From: Duganella sp. sic0402
GTDB taxonomy: Bacteria; Pseudomonadota; Gammaproteobacteria; Burkholderiales; Burkholderiaceae_D
Direction of reading: 5' to 3'
Assembly: GCF_019219065.1 (NCBI RefSeq)
Contig: NZ_JAHUWK010000001.1
Span: 248,001-312,000 of the forward strand
Length of the DNA stretch: 64,000 nt
Part shown: in pieces, positions 55,736-64,000 of the stretch
How the letters are laid out: every line of letters begins with the position of its first letter
Numbering within the stretch: position 1 is the stretch's first letter
The notes under the pieces: generated by a model
Seen by the model: the letters and a program-made list of their open reading frames with translations, nothing else
What the model was told of the DNA's origin: nothing
The model's database searches: none
Position numbers and translations under genes: made by a program

Positions 55736-56506
55736 ATGCTGATAGTGCTTTCCCCGGCAAAAAGTCTCGACCTGGAGACTCCGCCAACCACCAAGCTGCA
55801 CACCGAACCGTCGTTTCTCGATCATTCCGAACAACTGATCCATCGCCTGCGCGAATTTTCACCGGCCGAGCTGGGCCAGCTGATGGACTTGTCCGACAAT
55901 CTGTCCGCGCTCAACGTGGCCCGCTACGCCTCCTGGACCAAGGATACGCATGAAGCGCGCCAGGCGGTGATGACCTTCAACGGCGACGTCTACGATGGCC
56001 TGGACGCGCGTACCTTGCAGCCGAAGCAGCTGGACTACGCGCAGTCGCGCATCCGCATCCTGTCCGGCCTGTATGGCATGCTGCGCCCGCTGGACCTGAT
56101 CCACCCGCACCGGCTGGAAATGGGCACGCGCCTGAGCACGCCACGCGGCAAGAACCTGTACGACTTCTGGGGCGACACCATTGCCCAGGCGCTGAACCGG
56201 ACCGCGGCCGAGCAGGGCGCGGAGACGCTGGTCAACCTGGCGTCCGAAGAATACTTCAAATCGGTCAAGCCCAAGGCGCTGGAGGTGCCGGTGATTACGC
56301 CACAGTTCGAGGACTGGAAGAGCGGCAAGTACAAAATCATCTCGTTCTACGCCAAGCGCGCACGCGGGCTGATGGCGCGCTACGCGGCGGTCAAAGGCAT
56401 TACCGATCCGCACAAGCTGAAAAGGTTCGATGTCGACGGCTATAGCTTCGTGCCGGACGCCTCCGACGCTAAAACCTGGCTGTTCCGCCGCAAACTGGGT
56501 GAATAA
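55736..56506 (+). CDS. yaaA: Peroxide stress protein YaaA
   Basis: 256 residues, the usual YaaA length. Characteristic blocks: MLIVLSPAKSLD at the start, FNGDVYDGLDA, RIRILSGLYGMLRPLDLIHPHRLEMGTRL, NLASEEYFKSV and VISFYAKRARGLMARY. YaaA lowers free intracellular iron during hydrogen peroxide stress and has a DNA-binding fold. It is divergent from the PIN gene and ends in a bidirectional terminator. Confidence 0.95.
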   Translation: MLIVLSPAKSLDLETPPTTKLHTEPSFLDHSEQLIHRLREFSPAELGQLMDLSDNLSALNVARYASWTKDTHEARQAVMTFNGDVYDGLDARTLQPKQLDYAQSRIRILSGLYGMLRPLDLIHPHRLEMGTRLSTPRGKNLYDFWGDTIAQALNRTAAEQGAETLVNLASEEYFKSVKPKALEVPVITPQFEDWKSGKYKIISFYAKRARGLMARYAAVKGITDPHKLKRFDVDGYSFVPDASDAKTWLFRRKLGE

Positions 56507-56535
56507 AAAACCGGGACTCAGGTCCCGGCTTTTTT
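56505..56535. terminator. Bidirectional Rho-independent terminator between yaaA and bamD
   Basis: A perfect 7-bp stem (CCGGGAC / GTCCCGG, 56511-56517 and 56522-56528) with a 4-base loop is flanked by six A's on the left and six T's on the right. It serves both convergent genes. Confidence 0.92.
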
Positions 56536-56543
56536 GCCTGCTT

Positions 56544-57359
56544 TTACATCGCGGCGTTGGAGCTCCAGAAGCGCCACCATTTGCGTTCCTGCTTTTTGCC
56601 TTCGTCCAGGAACTTGGAGTTAGGGTAGTTCAGCTTGAACACACGCTCGGTGTCGTTTTTCAGTTCGGTCATGCCCAGCTTGTCGTAGCTGCGTATCATG
56701 ATGAACAGCGCTTCTTCGATCACCGGGGTGTCGCGGAAGTCGTTCATGATGCCCATGGCGCGGTTGGCGGCAGCCAAGTAGGCGCCACGGCGGTAGTAGT
56801 AGCGCGCCACGTGCACTTCATACGACGCCATCGCATTCAGCAGATAGCGCATGCGGTCCAGCGAGTCCGGGGTATACTTGCTGTTCGGGAACTTGGTCAC
56901 CAGTTCCTTGAAGGCTGCGTACGCTTCGCGCGTGGCTTTCGGGTCGCGTTCGGTGGCGTCCTGCTCGTAGATGAAGTTCAGGAAGCCGATCTGGTCGTTG
57001 AAGTTGATCAGGCCGCGCAGATAGTACATATAATCGACGTTGGCGTGATTCGGGTGCAGCTTGATGAAGCGTTCCACCGCCGCCAGCGCCTGGGCCTGGT
57101 CTTGCGATTTGTAGTACGCATAGGCGATATTCATCTGCGCCTGCTGGGCATAGGTGCCGAATGGATAGCTCGATTCCAGGCGTTCGAACAACTGAATTGC
57201 ACGCTCGTAGTGCTGGCCTTCCAGTTCTTCGTTCGCCTCCGAGTATAATTTCGATGCGCTCCAGCCTTTTGTTTCGTCGATCTTTTCAGAGAAAAGGCCG
57301 CAACCGGACAAACCAAGCAGAACCACTGTTGCTGCGACTACCGATAATTTTTTTTGCAT
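56544..57359 (-). CDS. bamD: Outer-membrane assembly lipoprotein BamD
   Basis: The ATG at 57359 gives 271 residues with lipobox LSGC (lipidated Cys20); an upstream in-frame TTG would only lengthen the signal. Five TPR-like repeats follow (ASKLYSEANEELEGQHYERAIQLFERLESSYPFGTYAQQAQMNIAYAYY...). BamD is the essential partner of BamA in the machine that folds outer-membrane proteins, such as the receptor and secretin encoded in this window. It is divergent from rluD, a conserved betaproteobacterial arrangement. Confidence 0.95.
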   Translation of the reverse strand: MQKKLSVVAATVVLLGLSGCGLFSEKIDETKGWSASKLYSEANEELEGQHYERAIQLFERLESSYPFGTYAQQAQMNIAYAYYKSQDQAQALAAVERFIKLHPNHANVDYMYYLRGLINFNDQIGFLNFIYEQDATERDPKATREAYAAFKELVTKFPNSKYTPDSLDRMRYLLNAMASYEVHVARYYYRRGAYLAAANRAMGIMNDFRDTPVIEEALFIMIRSYDKLGMTELKNDTERVFKLNYPNSKFLDEGKKQERKWWRFWSSNAAM

Positions 57360-57422
57360 ATCTTTTGCAAGAAACTGTTTAACCAAAGTTTTACGAGGCT
57401 AATTATAGCCGATAGGATTACC

Positions 57423-58469
57423 GTGATATTAAACGCAAAGCCGAATTTGGCCGAATCTTCCTCCGAACACGATGCCGGCGCCGACCTGGTTGTCAACGAC
57501 GGCGATTTTGGCGACGACGAGGACGGCCTGGCTCCGATCGAACTGCAGCTGGTGCCGGAACACTGCGGCCAGCGCCTCGATAAAGTCATTTCCGGCCTGG
57601 TGCCGCAATTTTCCCGCGGCCGCCTGCAAACCTGGATCACCGACGGCTTCGTCTCGGTGGACGGCAAACCGGCCAAAAGCAGCAAGGATACCGTCTACGG
57701 CGACGAGAAGGTCATCATTCTGCCCCAACCGGAGCCGGAAGACGAGGCTTTTAAGCCGGAACCGATGGAACTTAACATAGTTTTTGAGGACGAACACCTG
57801 ATTGTGGTGAACAAACCGGCCGGCCTGGTGGTCCATCCGGGCGCCGGTAACTGGTCCGGCACGCTGCTCAACGGCTTGCTGCACCACAGCCCGCAGCTGG
57901 CCGGCGTGCCGCGCGCCGGCATTGTGCACCGCCTGGACAAGGATACCAGCGGCCTGATGGTGGTCGGCAAGACGCTGGCGGCGCAGACCGATCTGGTGCG
58001 CCAGCTGGCCGCGCGCACCGTCAAGCGCGAGTATTTCGCAGTCGTGTGGGGCACGCCGCGCATTAGCGGTACTATTGATGCGGCGATGGGACGCCACCCG
58101 CGCGACCGCGTCAAGATGGCGGTGTCGACCGGCATGGGTTCCAAGCCGGCCATCACCCACTACCAGCTGACTGCCAGCGGCAAGCTGGGCGAGGGCCGTC
58201 CCGTCAGTCTGGTGCAGTGCCGCCTGGAAACCGGCCGCACCCACCAGATTCGCGTGCACATGCAGTCGATCGGCTTCCCGCTGGTCGGCGATACGGTGTA
58301 CGGCAAGCAGCACCTGGCCGACTATTTCCCGCGCCAGGCACTGCAGGCGCGCCGCCTGGGGCTGGTGCATCCGGCCACGGGCGAGCAATGCGAGTGGCTG
58401 GTGCCGCTGGCGCAAGATTTTGCCGAACTGCTGGCGCGAGCCGGTATCGAGGAACCGGAACAGATTTGA
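57423..58469 (+). CDS. rluD: 23S rRNA pseudouridine synthase RluD
   Basis: The GTG at 57423, with AGGA five bases upstream, gives 348 residues; a longer start would run into the bamD region. An S4 domain (CGQRLDKVISGLVPQFSRGRLQTWI) precedes the catalytic RluA-type core with HRLDKDTSGLM (catalytic Asp172), then GRTHQIRVHMQSIGFPLVGD. It makes the pseudouridines at helix 69 (1911, 1915, 1917) of 23S rRNA. Its stop overlaps the pgeF start by one base (TGATG). Confidence 0.94.
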   Translation: MILNAKPNLAESSSEHDAGADLVVNDGDFGDDEDGLAPIELQLVPEHCGQRLDKVISGLVPQFSRGRLQTWITDGFVSVDGKPAKSSKDTVYGDEKVIILPQPEPEDEAFKPEPMELNIVFEDEHLIVVNKPAGLVVHPGAGNWSGTLLNGLLHHSPQLAGVPRAGIVHRLDKDTSGLMVVGKTLAAQTDLVRQLAARTVKREYFAVVWGTPRISGTIDAAMGRHPRDRVKMAVSTGMGSKPAITHYQLTASGKLGEGRPVSLVQCRLETGRTHQIRVHMQSIGFPLVGDTVYGKQHLADYFPRQALQARRLGLVHPATGEQCEWLVPLAQDFAELLARAGIEEPEQI

Positions 58470-59257
58470 TGTCTACACAGCAGCAGTGGTTGATTCCGAA
58501 CTGGCCGGGCCTGCCAGACAACGTGGGTGTGCTGTCGACCACGCGCCGCGGCGGTGTCAGCCCGGCGCCATATGACGACGGCATGGGCGCCGGCGGCCTG
58601 AACCTGGGCACGCATGTCGGTGACCAGCCGCATAATGTGGCCGCCAACCGCGCCATCCTGCGCCAGATGCTGCCGGACGATCCGGTCTGGCTGTCGCAGG
58701 TGCACGGCACGGCGGTGGTCAATGTGGCCAAGGTCGGCCCGCAGCAGGTGCCCGATGCGGACGCCAGCCTGTCCACCGTTGCGGGTAAGGTGTGCGTGAT
58801 CATGACTGCCGACTGCCTGCCGGTGCTGTTCGCCGATCAACAGGGCAAGACCGTGGCGGCTGCGCATGCCGGCTGGCGCGGCCTGGCTGCCGGCGTGCTG
58901 GAGAAAACCGTCGAGGCGATGCGCGCCGCCGGCGCCGGCGAGCTGACCGCCTGGATGGGGCCGGCAATTGGCGCGTATCAGTTTGAGGTGGGGGCGGAGG
59001 TCAAACAGACTTTCCTGGATGGTGCGCTGGATGCTTCCGGCGTGCGTCATGTCGACGCGGCCTTTAGCGTCATCGACGGCAAGCCGGGTAAATACCTGGC
59101 CGATATTTACGGACTGGCGCGCTACGTGCTGCACCGCGCCGGCGTGCGGCAGGTGCATGGCGGTGAATTCTGCACTGTCTCCAACTCCGGCCGCTTCTAT
59201 TCCTACCGCCGCGATGGCGTCACCGGCCGTCAGGCCACCTTAATCTGGCTCAAATGA
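58469..59257 (+). CDS. pgeF: Peptidoglycan editing factor PgeF (YfiH/DUF152)
   Basis: The ATG at 58469 gives 262 residues. Metal-site blocks of the family are present: WLSQVHGTAVV (His), MTADCLPVLF (Cys) and AAAHAGWRGLAAGV (His). GGEFCTVSNSGRFYSYRRDGVTGRQATLIWL is the conserved end. YfiH proteins were annotated as laccase-like polyphenol oxidases, and more recently as purine nucleoside phosphorylase/deaminases or editors of MurC-derived L-Ser-containing precursors. It forms an operon with rluD. Confidence 0.93.
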   Translation: MSTQQQWLIPNWPGLPDNVGVLSTTRRGGVSPAPYDDGMGAGGLNLGTHVGDQPHNVAANRAILRQMLPDDPVWLSQVHGTAVVNVAKVGPQQVPDADASLSTVAGKVCVIMTADCLPVLFADQQGKTVAAAHAGWRGLAAGVLEKTVEAMRAAGAGELTAWMGPAIGAYQFEVGAEVKQTFLDGALDASGVRHVDAAFSVIDGKPGKYLADIYGLARYVLHRAGVRQVHGGEFCTVSNSGRFYSYRRDGVTGRQATLIWLK

Positions 59258-59449
59258 ACGTGCTTCCCGTGCGGCTTGCTCAGCAGCGCGTCGCCGGGCT
59301 TTGCGTTTCCCCGTGCCCGCAATGTAAATCAGCGTCCCGAGCGGCAGCACGCAATAGAACAAAAACGTTACAATTCCCGCAACCACGGAAGTTTCCGTCA
59401 GCGCCATCAGGCCGACTACATAAATCCAAGCAATAGCAACAATCAGCAT
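59240..59449 (-). CDS. Small conserved membrane protein of unknown function
   Basis: 69 residues: two hydrophobic segments (LIVAIAWIYVVGLMAL and SVVAGIVTFLFYCVLPLGTLIYIAG) and a basic tail (GKRKARRRAAEQAAREARS). I recognise it as a type of small ORF found upstream of phaC in related bacteria, but no function is known to me. Its 3' end overlaps the pgeF end by 18 bases. Its start is 29 bases from the divergent phaC start, so the phaC promoter must lie within it. Confidence 0.7.
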   Translation of the reverse strand: MLIVAIAWIYVVGLMALTETSVVAGIVTFLFYCVLPLGTLIYIAGTGKRKARRRAAEQAAREARSFEPD

Positions 59450-59478
59450 CGTGTTTAACTCACTTTAGGGAACCACAC

Positions 59479-61125
59479 ATGAATTTGCCCGATCCGAACG
59501 CTTTCGCCGCCTGGATGCAGTCCAATCCTGTGGCCGCCATGATGCAGGATGTCGGCGCGCACATCAAGCCGGAGGCGATGGAGCAGCTGAAGAATGCCTA
59601 CCTCAAGGATTTCGGCGCCTTGTGGCAGGACTTCATCAGCGGCAAGGTTGCGCCGCCCAGCGACCGGCGTTTCAGCTCGGCCGCATGGCAGGGGAATCCG
59701 ATGTCGGCGTTTAACGCCGCTGCCTATCTGCTCAACGCCAAATTCCTGACCGCGATGGTGGACACCGTCGATGTGACGCCGCCGCAGAAACAGAAAATCC
59801 GTTTCGCCGTGCAGCAGATTGTCGACGCCATGTCGCCGGCCAACTTCCTGGCCACCAATCCGGAAGCGCAGCAAAAGCTGGTCGAAACCAAGGGGGAGAG
59901 CCTGACGCGCGGCCTGGCCAATATGCTGGGCGATATGAACAAGGGCCATATTTCGCTGTCGGACGAATCGGCGTTCGAGGTCGGCCGCAACCTGGCGATT
60001 ACCGAAGGCACGGTGGTGTATGAGAATCCGCTGTTCCAGCTGATCCAGTACACGCCGAAAACCGCCACCGTCAGCCAGACGCCGCTGCTGATGGTGCCGC
60101 CGTGCATCAACAAGTTTTACATCCTCGACCTGCAACCGGAAAATTCGCTGGTGAAGTATGCGGTGGAGCAGGGCAATACCGTGTTCCTGGTCTCGTGGAG
60201 CAATCCGGACAAATCGCTGGCGCACACCACCTGGGACGATTACGTCGACAAGGGCGTGATCCAGGCGATCCGCGTGGTGCAGGAGATAAGCGGCGAGGAC
60301 AAACTGAATATGTTCGGCTTCTGCGTCGGCGGCACCATTGTCTCCACCGCGCTGGCGGTGCTGGCGGCGCGCGGCGAGCAGGTCGCCAACAGCCTGACCC
60401 TGCTGACCACCTTCCTCGACTTCAACGATACCGGCGTGCTGGATGTGTTTGTCGATGAAACCCAGGTATCGCTGCGCGAGCAGCAACTGAAGGACGGCGG
60501 CCTGATGCCGGGCCGCGATCTGGCCAGCACCTTCTCCAGCCTGCGTCCCAACGACCTGGTGTGGAACTATGTGCAGTCCAACTACCTCAAGGGCAATGAC
60601 CCGGCCGCGTTCGATCTGCTGTACTGGAATTCGGACAGCACCAATCTGCCGGGGCCGATGTTCTGCTGGTATCTGCGCAACACCTACCTGGAAAACCGCC
60701 TGAAGACCGGCGAGCTGGTGGTGGCCGGTGAAACCGTCGATCTGACCAGCATCGACGCGCCAGCCTTCGTCTACGGTTCGCGTGAAGATCACATCGTGCC
60801 ATGGCCGTCGGCATACGACTCGCTGGCCATCCTCAGCGGCCCGACGCGGTTTGTGCTGGGCGCCTCCGGCCACATCGCCGGCGTGATCAATTCGCCGGCC
60901 AAGAACAAGCGCAGCTACTGGACCAATGATAGCGGCAAGGCCGACAGCGCCGACGCATGGTTCCAGCAAGCCACGGAAAATCCCGGCAGCTGGTGGCCGG
61001 AATGGGCCCAATTCCTGAACGATAACGGCGGCAAAAAAGTGAAGCCGAAAGCCAAGCCTGGCAACGCCAGGTACAAGCCGATCGAACCGGCGCCCGGACG
61101 TTACGTCAAAGTAAAGGCTGATTGA
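59479..61125 (+). CDS. phaC: Class I polyhydroxyalkanoate synthase PhaC
   Basis: 548 residues, a usual class I length. The N-terminal region (NPMSAFNAAAYLLNAKFLTAMVD) precedes an alpha/beta-hydrolase core. The lipase-like box GFCVGGT carries nucleophile C282; D437 (REDHIVPW) and H465 (SGHIAGV) complete the triad. It polymerises (R)-3-hydroxyacyl-CoA, mainly hydroxybutyryl-CoA, into storage granules. AGGGA lies about eight bases before the ATG. The regulator phaR follows on the same strand; phaA and phaB are not in the window. Confidence 0.95.
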   Translation: MNLPDPNAFAAWMQSNPVAAMMQDVGAHIKPEAMEQLKNAYLKDFGALWQDFISGKVAPPSDRRFSSAAWQGNPMSAFNAAAYLLNAKFLTAMVDTVDVTPPQKQKIRFAVQQIVDAMSPANFLATNPEAQQKLVETKGESLTRGLANMLGDMNKGHISLSDESAFEVGRNLAITEGTVVYENPLFQLIQYTPKTATVSQTPLLMVPPCINKFYILDLQPENSLVKYAVEQGNTVFLVSWSNPDKSLAHTTWDDYVDKGVIQAIRVVQEISGEDKLNMFGFCVGGTIVSTALAVLAARGEQVANSLTLLTTFLDFNDTGVLDVFVDETQVSLREQQLKDGGLMPGRDLASTFSSLRPNDLVWNYVQSNYLKGNDPAAFDLLYWNSDSTNLPGPMFCWYLRNTYLENRLKTGELVVAGETVDLTSIDAPAFVYGSREDHIVPWPSAYDSLAILSGPTRFVLGASGHIAGVINSPAKNKRSYWTNDSGKADSADAWFQQATENPGSWWPEWAQFLNDNGGKKVKPKAKPGNARYKPIEPAPGRYVKVKAD

Positions 61126-61223
61126 AGTTTAGTTGGTTGCGTTGCAATAAAAGCCAATACTTATATCAGATTGTGCAAGTTATTTGGTTTCACCTCTATA
61201 ATAAGTAAAAGTAGGCACGCGGG

Positions 61224-61244
61224 AAGCGGACTATCCGTCCGCTT
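61224..61244 (+). promoter_or_regulatory. Hairpin in the phaC-phaR intergenic region
   Basis: Perfect 8-bp arms AAGCGGAC and GTCCGCTT with a 5-base loop lie 52 bases before the phaR ATG. A TATAAT (61197-61202) just upstream suggests that phaR has its own promoter and that the stem lies in its leader. A T-run appears only 9 bases later, so termination for phaC is possible but weak. Confidence 0.45.
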
Positions 61245-61295
61245 TCTATCCGATTTTTAAGAGACATGCGCTGCGGCGCAATAAACGGACTTGTG

Positions 61296-61847
61296 ATGAG
61301 TAGTGCGAAAAAAAATGCTGACCGCCTGATTAAAAAATATCCGAACCGTCGTCTGTATGACACGCAGACCAGTTCCTACATCACGTTGACCGACGTGAAA
61401 CAGCTGGTGCTCGACAACGAGGAATTCACCGTTGTCGACGCCAAGAGTAATGAAGACCTGAGCCGCAGCATCCTGCTGCAAATCATTCTGGAAGAAGAGG
61501 CCAGCGGCGCGCCGATGTTCTCCAGCGATGTGCTGGCGCAGATCATCCGCTTCTACGGCCACGCCATGCAGGGCATGATGGGTTCCTACCTGGAGAAGAA
61601 CGTCCAGGCCTTCACCGACATCCAGAGCAAGTTCACCGGCAGCGCCGTCGGCAGCCAGCCGTTCAGCCCGGAGATGTGGACCCAGTTCATGAACGTTCAG
61701 GGCCCGATGATGCAGGGCATGATGAACAACTACATCGACCAGAGCAAGAGCCTGTTCGTGCAGATGCAGGAGCAAATGCAGAACCAGAGCAAAAACCTGT
61801 TCGGCACCTTCCCATTCGCCCCGGTTCCTCCTGGCGACAAAAAGTAA
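61296..61847 (+). CDS. phaR: Polyhydroxyalkanoate synthesis repressor PhaR
   Basis: The ATG at 61296 gives 183 residues and places the family start RLIKKYPNRRLYDTQTSSYITLTDVKQLV near the N-terminus, as in PhaR; an in-frame ATG ten codons upstream is less usual. The DNA-binding PHB_acc_N domain is followed by the PHB-accumulation repeats (MFSSDVLAQIIRFYGHAMQGMMGSYLEKNVQAF). PhaR represses phasin genes and its own gene and leaves DNA when it binds nascent granules. A strong terminator follows. Confidence 0.94.
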   Translation: MSSAKKNADRLIKKYPNRRLYDTQTSSYITLTDVKQLVLDNEEFTVVDAKSNEDLSRSILLQIILEEEASGAPMFSSDVLAQIIRFYGHAMQGMMGSYLEKNVQAFTDIQSKFTGSAVGSQPFSPEMWTQFMNVQGPMMQGMMNNYIDQSKSLFVQMQEQMQNQSKNLFGTFPFAPVPPGDKK

Positions 61848-61873
61848 TTTCGCTACGTCCTTCGTAGTGCTCT

Positions 61874-61908
61874 ACGGCACAGCTCACGCAAGTGGCTGTG
61901 CCGTTTTT
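61874..61908 (+). terminator. Rho-independent terminator downstream of phaR
   Basis: Perfect 10-bp arms ACGGCACAGC (61874-61883) and GCTGTGCCGT (61895-61904) are followed directly by T's. Confidence 0.93.
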
Positions 61909-61919
61909 GTAGCTTGATT

Positions 61920-61996
61920 ACAAAATACCCACTATTTTGTTGACACTCAAAATTCTTCGGTAGTACTATCGACAACAGGTTATGGAAGCGCTTCCA
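61920..61996 (+). promoter_or_regulatory. Promoter and LacI-type operator of the beta-glucosidase operon
   Basis: A consensus -35 TTGACA (61940-61945) is followed after 18 bases by TACTAT (61964-61969). A perfect 14-bp palindrome, TGGAAGCGCTTCCA (61983-61996), sits where the transcript should begin; its central CG is the classic LacI/GalR-family half-site junction, so it should repress. A second inverted repeat, ACAAAATA / TATTTTGT (61920-61927, 61933-61940), lies immediately upstream of the -35. Confidence 0.75.
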
Positions 61997-62024
61997 CTTG
62001 ATGTTCAGCGAAGGAGTGTGTGTG

Positions 62025-63392
62025 GTGCCAGTTGCAAATGCAGAGACGTTTAATCCGGCGGCCGATTCGGTGCTATGGAATAAGGATTTCCTGATCGGCG
62101 CCGCCACGGCCGCTTATCAGATCGAAGGCGCGGTGCGTGAGGACGGCCGCATTCCATCGATCTGGGACACCTTCTCGGCCACGCCGGGCAAGGTGCTGGC
62201 CGGCGACACTGGCGAAATCGCCTGCGATCACTATCACCGCTGGCAGGAGGATGTGGAATTGCTGGCCGGCCTGCAGGTCGGCGCCTACCGCCTGTCGATT
62301 TCGTGGCCGCGCGTGATGACGGCCGACGGCAAGCCGAACGAGAAGGGCATCGATTTCTATCGCAGGCTGCTGAAGGCCTTGCGCGCCAAGGGCCTGAAGA
62401 CTTACGTCACGCTGTACCACTGGGACCTGCCGCAGCACCTGGAAGACAAGGGCGGCTGGGTCAACCGCGATACCGCCTACCGCTTTGCCGAATACGCCGA
62501 CATGATCAGCCGCCAGCTGAAAGGCCTGGTCGATGCGTGGGCCACGCTGAACGAGCCATGGTGCTCGGCCATGCATGGCTATGGCACCGGCCACCACGCG
62601 CCGGGCAAGCAGGACGTGGTATTCGCCACCCAGGCCATGCACCACCTGCTGCTGGGGCACGGACTGGCAGTGCGGCACCTGCGCGCCAACGATCCGGCGG
62701 CGCAAGTCGGCATCGTCGCCAACGTGGGGCGCGGCACCAGCACCGACGCCAGCGCTGCCGGCCAGCGCGCGGCCTGGCTGTTCGAGCTGCAGCACAATAA
62801 CTGGATACTCGACCCGCTGCTGAAGAAGTCCTATCCATCGGCGCTGTGGGAGCTGTGGCCTGGCGCGCAGCCGACCATTCTGAACGGCGACATGGACATC
62901 ATCGGCGCGCCGCTGGATTTCCTCGGCATTAATTACTACTTCCGCACCAATGTGGTGAGCGACGGCAAGCATGGCTACACCGAAGTGTATCTGGAAGGCG
63001 TCGAGCGCACGCAAATGGGATGGGAAGTATACCCGGACGGCTTGCGCCACCTGCTGGTCGGCTTCCACCGCGACTATCCGAACCTGCCGCCGATCTACAT
63101 CACCGAGAACGGCATGGCCACCGATGACAAGGTGGTCGATGGCGAAGTGCATGACAGCCAGCGCATCAGCTTCCTGAACCGCCACCTGGCAGCGGTGGAC
63201 CAGGCGGTGAAAGCCGGTGTCGATGTGCGCGGCTACTTTATCTGGTCGCTGCTGGATAATTTTGAATGGGCCTTCGGTTATGAGCGCCGATTCGGTATCA
63301 TCCACGTCGACTATGCGACACAGAAGCGCACGTTGAAACGCAGCGCTAAACTGGTTACACAATTTTTGGCGCAGCGGTCCGCCCAAAAGTAA
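62025..63392 (+). CDS. GH1 beta-glucosidase, cytoplasmic
   Basis: I chose the GTG at 62025 because AAGGAG lies eight bases upstream; earlier TTG/ATG codons precede that box. The 455-residue (beta/alpha)8 enzyme has the GH1 opening FLIGAATAAYQIEGAVREDGRIPSIWDTF, acid/base E177 (TLNEPW) and nucleophile E361 (YITENG). The substrate-binding SLLDNFEWAFGYERRFGI end is also present. It has no signal peptide, so it hydrolyses imported beta-glucosides or cello-oligosaccharides. It is followed 50 bases on by an ABC sugar-binding protein gene, with which it shares the LacI-type control region. Confidence 0.93.
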   Translation: MPVANAETFNPAADSVLWNKDFLIGAATAAYQIEGAVREDGRIPSIWDTFSATPGKVLAGDTGEIACDHYHRWQEDVELLAGLQVGAYRLSISWPRVMTADGKPNEKGIDFYRRLLKALRAKGLKTYVTLYHWDLPQHLEDKGGWVNRDTAYRFAEYADMISRQLKGLVDAWATLNEPWCSAMHGYGTGHHAPGKQDVVFATQAMHHLLLGHGLAVRHLRANDPAAQVGIVANVGRGTSTDASAAGQRAAWLFELQHNNWILDPLLKKSYPSALWELWPGAQPTILNGDMDIIGAPLDFLGINYYFRTNVVSDGKHGYTEVYLEGVERTQMGWEVYPDGLRHLLVGFHRDYPNLPPIYITENGMATDDKVVDGEVHDSQRISFLNRHLAAVDQAVKAGVDVRGYFIWSLLDNFEWAFGYERRFGIIHVDYATQKRTLKRSAKLVTQFLAQRSAQK

Positions 63393-63442
63393 GTTCCACG
63401 AATAGAATGGGGCGCTTTGACGCCCTCAGGGAGACAGACAGA

Positions 63443-64000
63443 ATGTACAAGGCCACACAACTGGGCTGCGCCATCGCGCTCGCCCTGTCAGCAGCCGGCG
63501 CGGCCAACGCGCAGGCGCCGCTGAAAGCCACCGTGATTCACTGGTGGACCTCGGGCGGCGAATCAGCCGCAGTCAAGCAGTTCGCGGACGCTTATAACAA
63601 GGCCGGCGGCCAGTGGGTCGACCAGGCTGTTGCCGGCGCCGACCAGTCGCGCGCCACCACCATCAACCGCATCGTTGGCGGTAATGCGCCGACCGCCGCG
63701 CAGTTCAACACCTCCAAGCAGTTCCGCGATTTCGTCGAACAGGGCTTGCTGAATAATGTGGACGACGTGGCGATCGCCGGCAAGTGGGAGCAGATCATGC
63801 CGCCGTCTATCCTGCAAGCGATCAAGGTCAATGGCCATTTCTACGCGGCGCCGGTGGACATCCACATGCCCGCGTGGTTCTTCTACTCCAAGGCCGCGTA
63901 TAAAAAAGCCGGCATCACCAGCGAACCGCAGACCTGGGAAGAATTCCTGGCGCAGCTGGCCAAGCTGAAAGCGGCGGGCGTGGTGCCGCTGGCCTTTGGC
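63443..64000 (+). CDS. ABC transporter sugar-binding protein (partial, cut by window end)
   Basis: The ATG at 63443 follows AGGGAGACAGACAGA; 186 codons are visible before the window ends. A signal peptide (MYKATQLGCAIALALSAAGAANA) precedes VIHWWTSGGESAAVKQFADAYNKAGGQWVDQAVAG and PTAAQFNTSKQFRDFVEQGLL. These are typical of extracellular solute-binding family 1 proteins of the glucose/mannose (GtsA-like) group. It should deliver a sugar, perhaps cellobiose or glucose, to permeases encoded beyond the window, and is co-transcribed with the GH1 gene. Confidence 0.88.
   Translation, partial: MYKATQLGCAIALALSAAGAANAQAPLKATVIHWWTSGGESAAVKQFADAYNKAGGQWVDQAVAGADQSRATTINRIVGGNAPTAAQFNTSKQFRDFVEQGLLNNVDDVAIAGKWEQIMPPSILQAIKVNGHFYAAPVDIHMPAWFFYSKAAYKKAGITSEPQTWEEFLAQLAKLKAAGVVPLAFG

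Overview
The window is chromosomal DNA from a G+C-rich betaproteobacterium. It most resembles the Oxalobacteraceae (Duganella/Massilia/Rugamonas group). That placement rests on the bamD-rluD-pgeF and phaC-phaR blocks, an MSHA-type pilus locus, large hybrid kinases and a plant-polysaccharide TonB system. It is inferred from gene content, not from a marker gene. I see no rRNA, tRNA, CRISPR array, IS element or prophage.

Region 1 (1-9.8 kb) is a pectin/rhamnogalacturonan utilisation locus: the end of a probable rhamnosidase, a GH28, two GH105 unsaturated-uronyl hydrolases, a large TonB-dependent receptor and a PL22 oligogalacturonate lyase. A PD-(D/E)XK (Rpn/DUF4351) gene sits between the last two. 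A second piece lies at 25.1-29.1 kb (DUF4861 protein, a third GH105 and an MFS transporter with a divergent HxlR regulator). Two long inverted repeats and a cluster of GntR-like operator sites mark likely control points. Between the pieces are a copper-delivery operon (DUF2946, SCO, PCuAC; 9.8-11.4 kb), a chemoreceptor, the Prc protease, an NHL-propeller/M23 fusion protein, a small putative RiPP cassette (18.5-20.0 kb) and a propeller-sensing hybrid kinase.

The RiPP cassette is the most intriguing part. An 85-residue peptide with a nitrile-hydratase-like leader is divergent from a SagB-type FMN dehydrogenase. No YcaO cyclodehydratase is nearby, and the peptide has no cysteine.

Region 2 (29.1-39.6 kb) carries two co-directional acyl-CoA dehydrogenases, motA without motB, a REC-GGDEF diguanylate cyclase overlapping a giant PAS/hybrid kinase, and an APH-like kinase. 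Region 3 (39.8-54.1 kb) is a nearly complete MSHA-type pilus locus in the order E-G-prepilin-A-C-D-O-P-I-(PilN)-J-K-L-M-N. It begins with a c-di-GMP-binding-type ATPase and ends beside a degenerate HD-GYP protein. With the cyclase, this suggests c-di-GMP control of attachment versus motility.

Region 4 (54.1-64 kb) is mainly housekeeping: an aminotransferase, a PIN protein, yaaA, bamD, rluD, pgeF, a small membrane protein, phaC and phaR. It ends with a sugar-uptake operon (GH1 beta-glucosidase, then an ABC sugar-binding protein cut by the window end). A consensus-like promoter and a perfect 14-bp LacI-type palindrome precede that operon.
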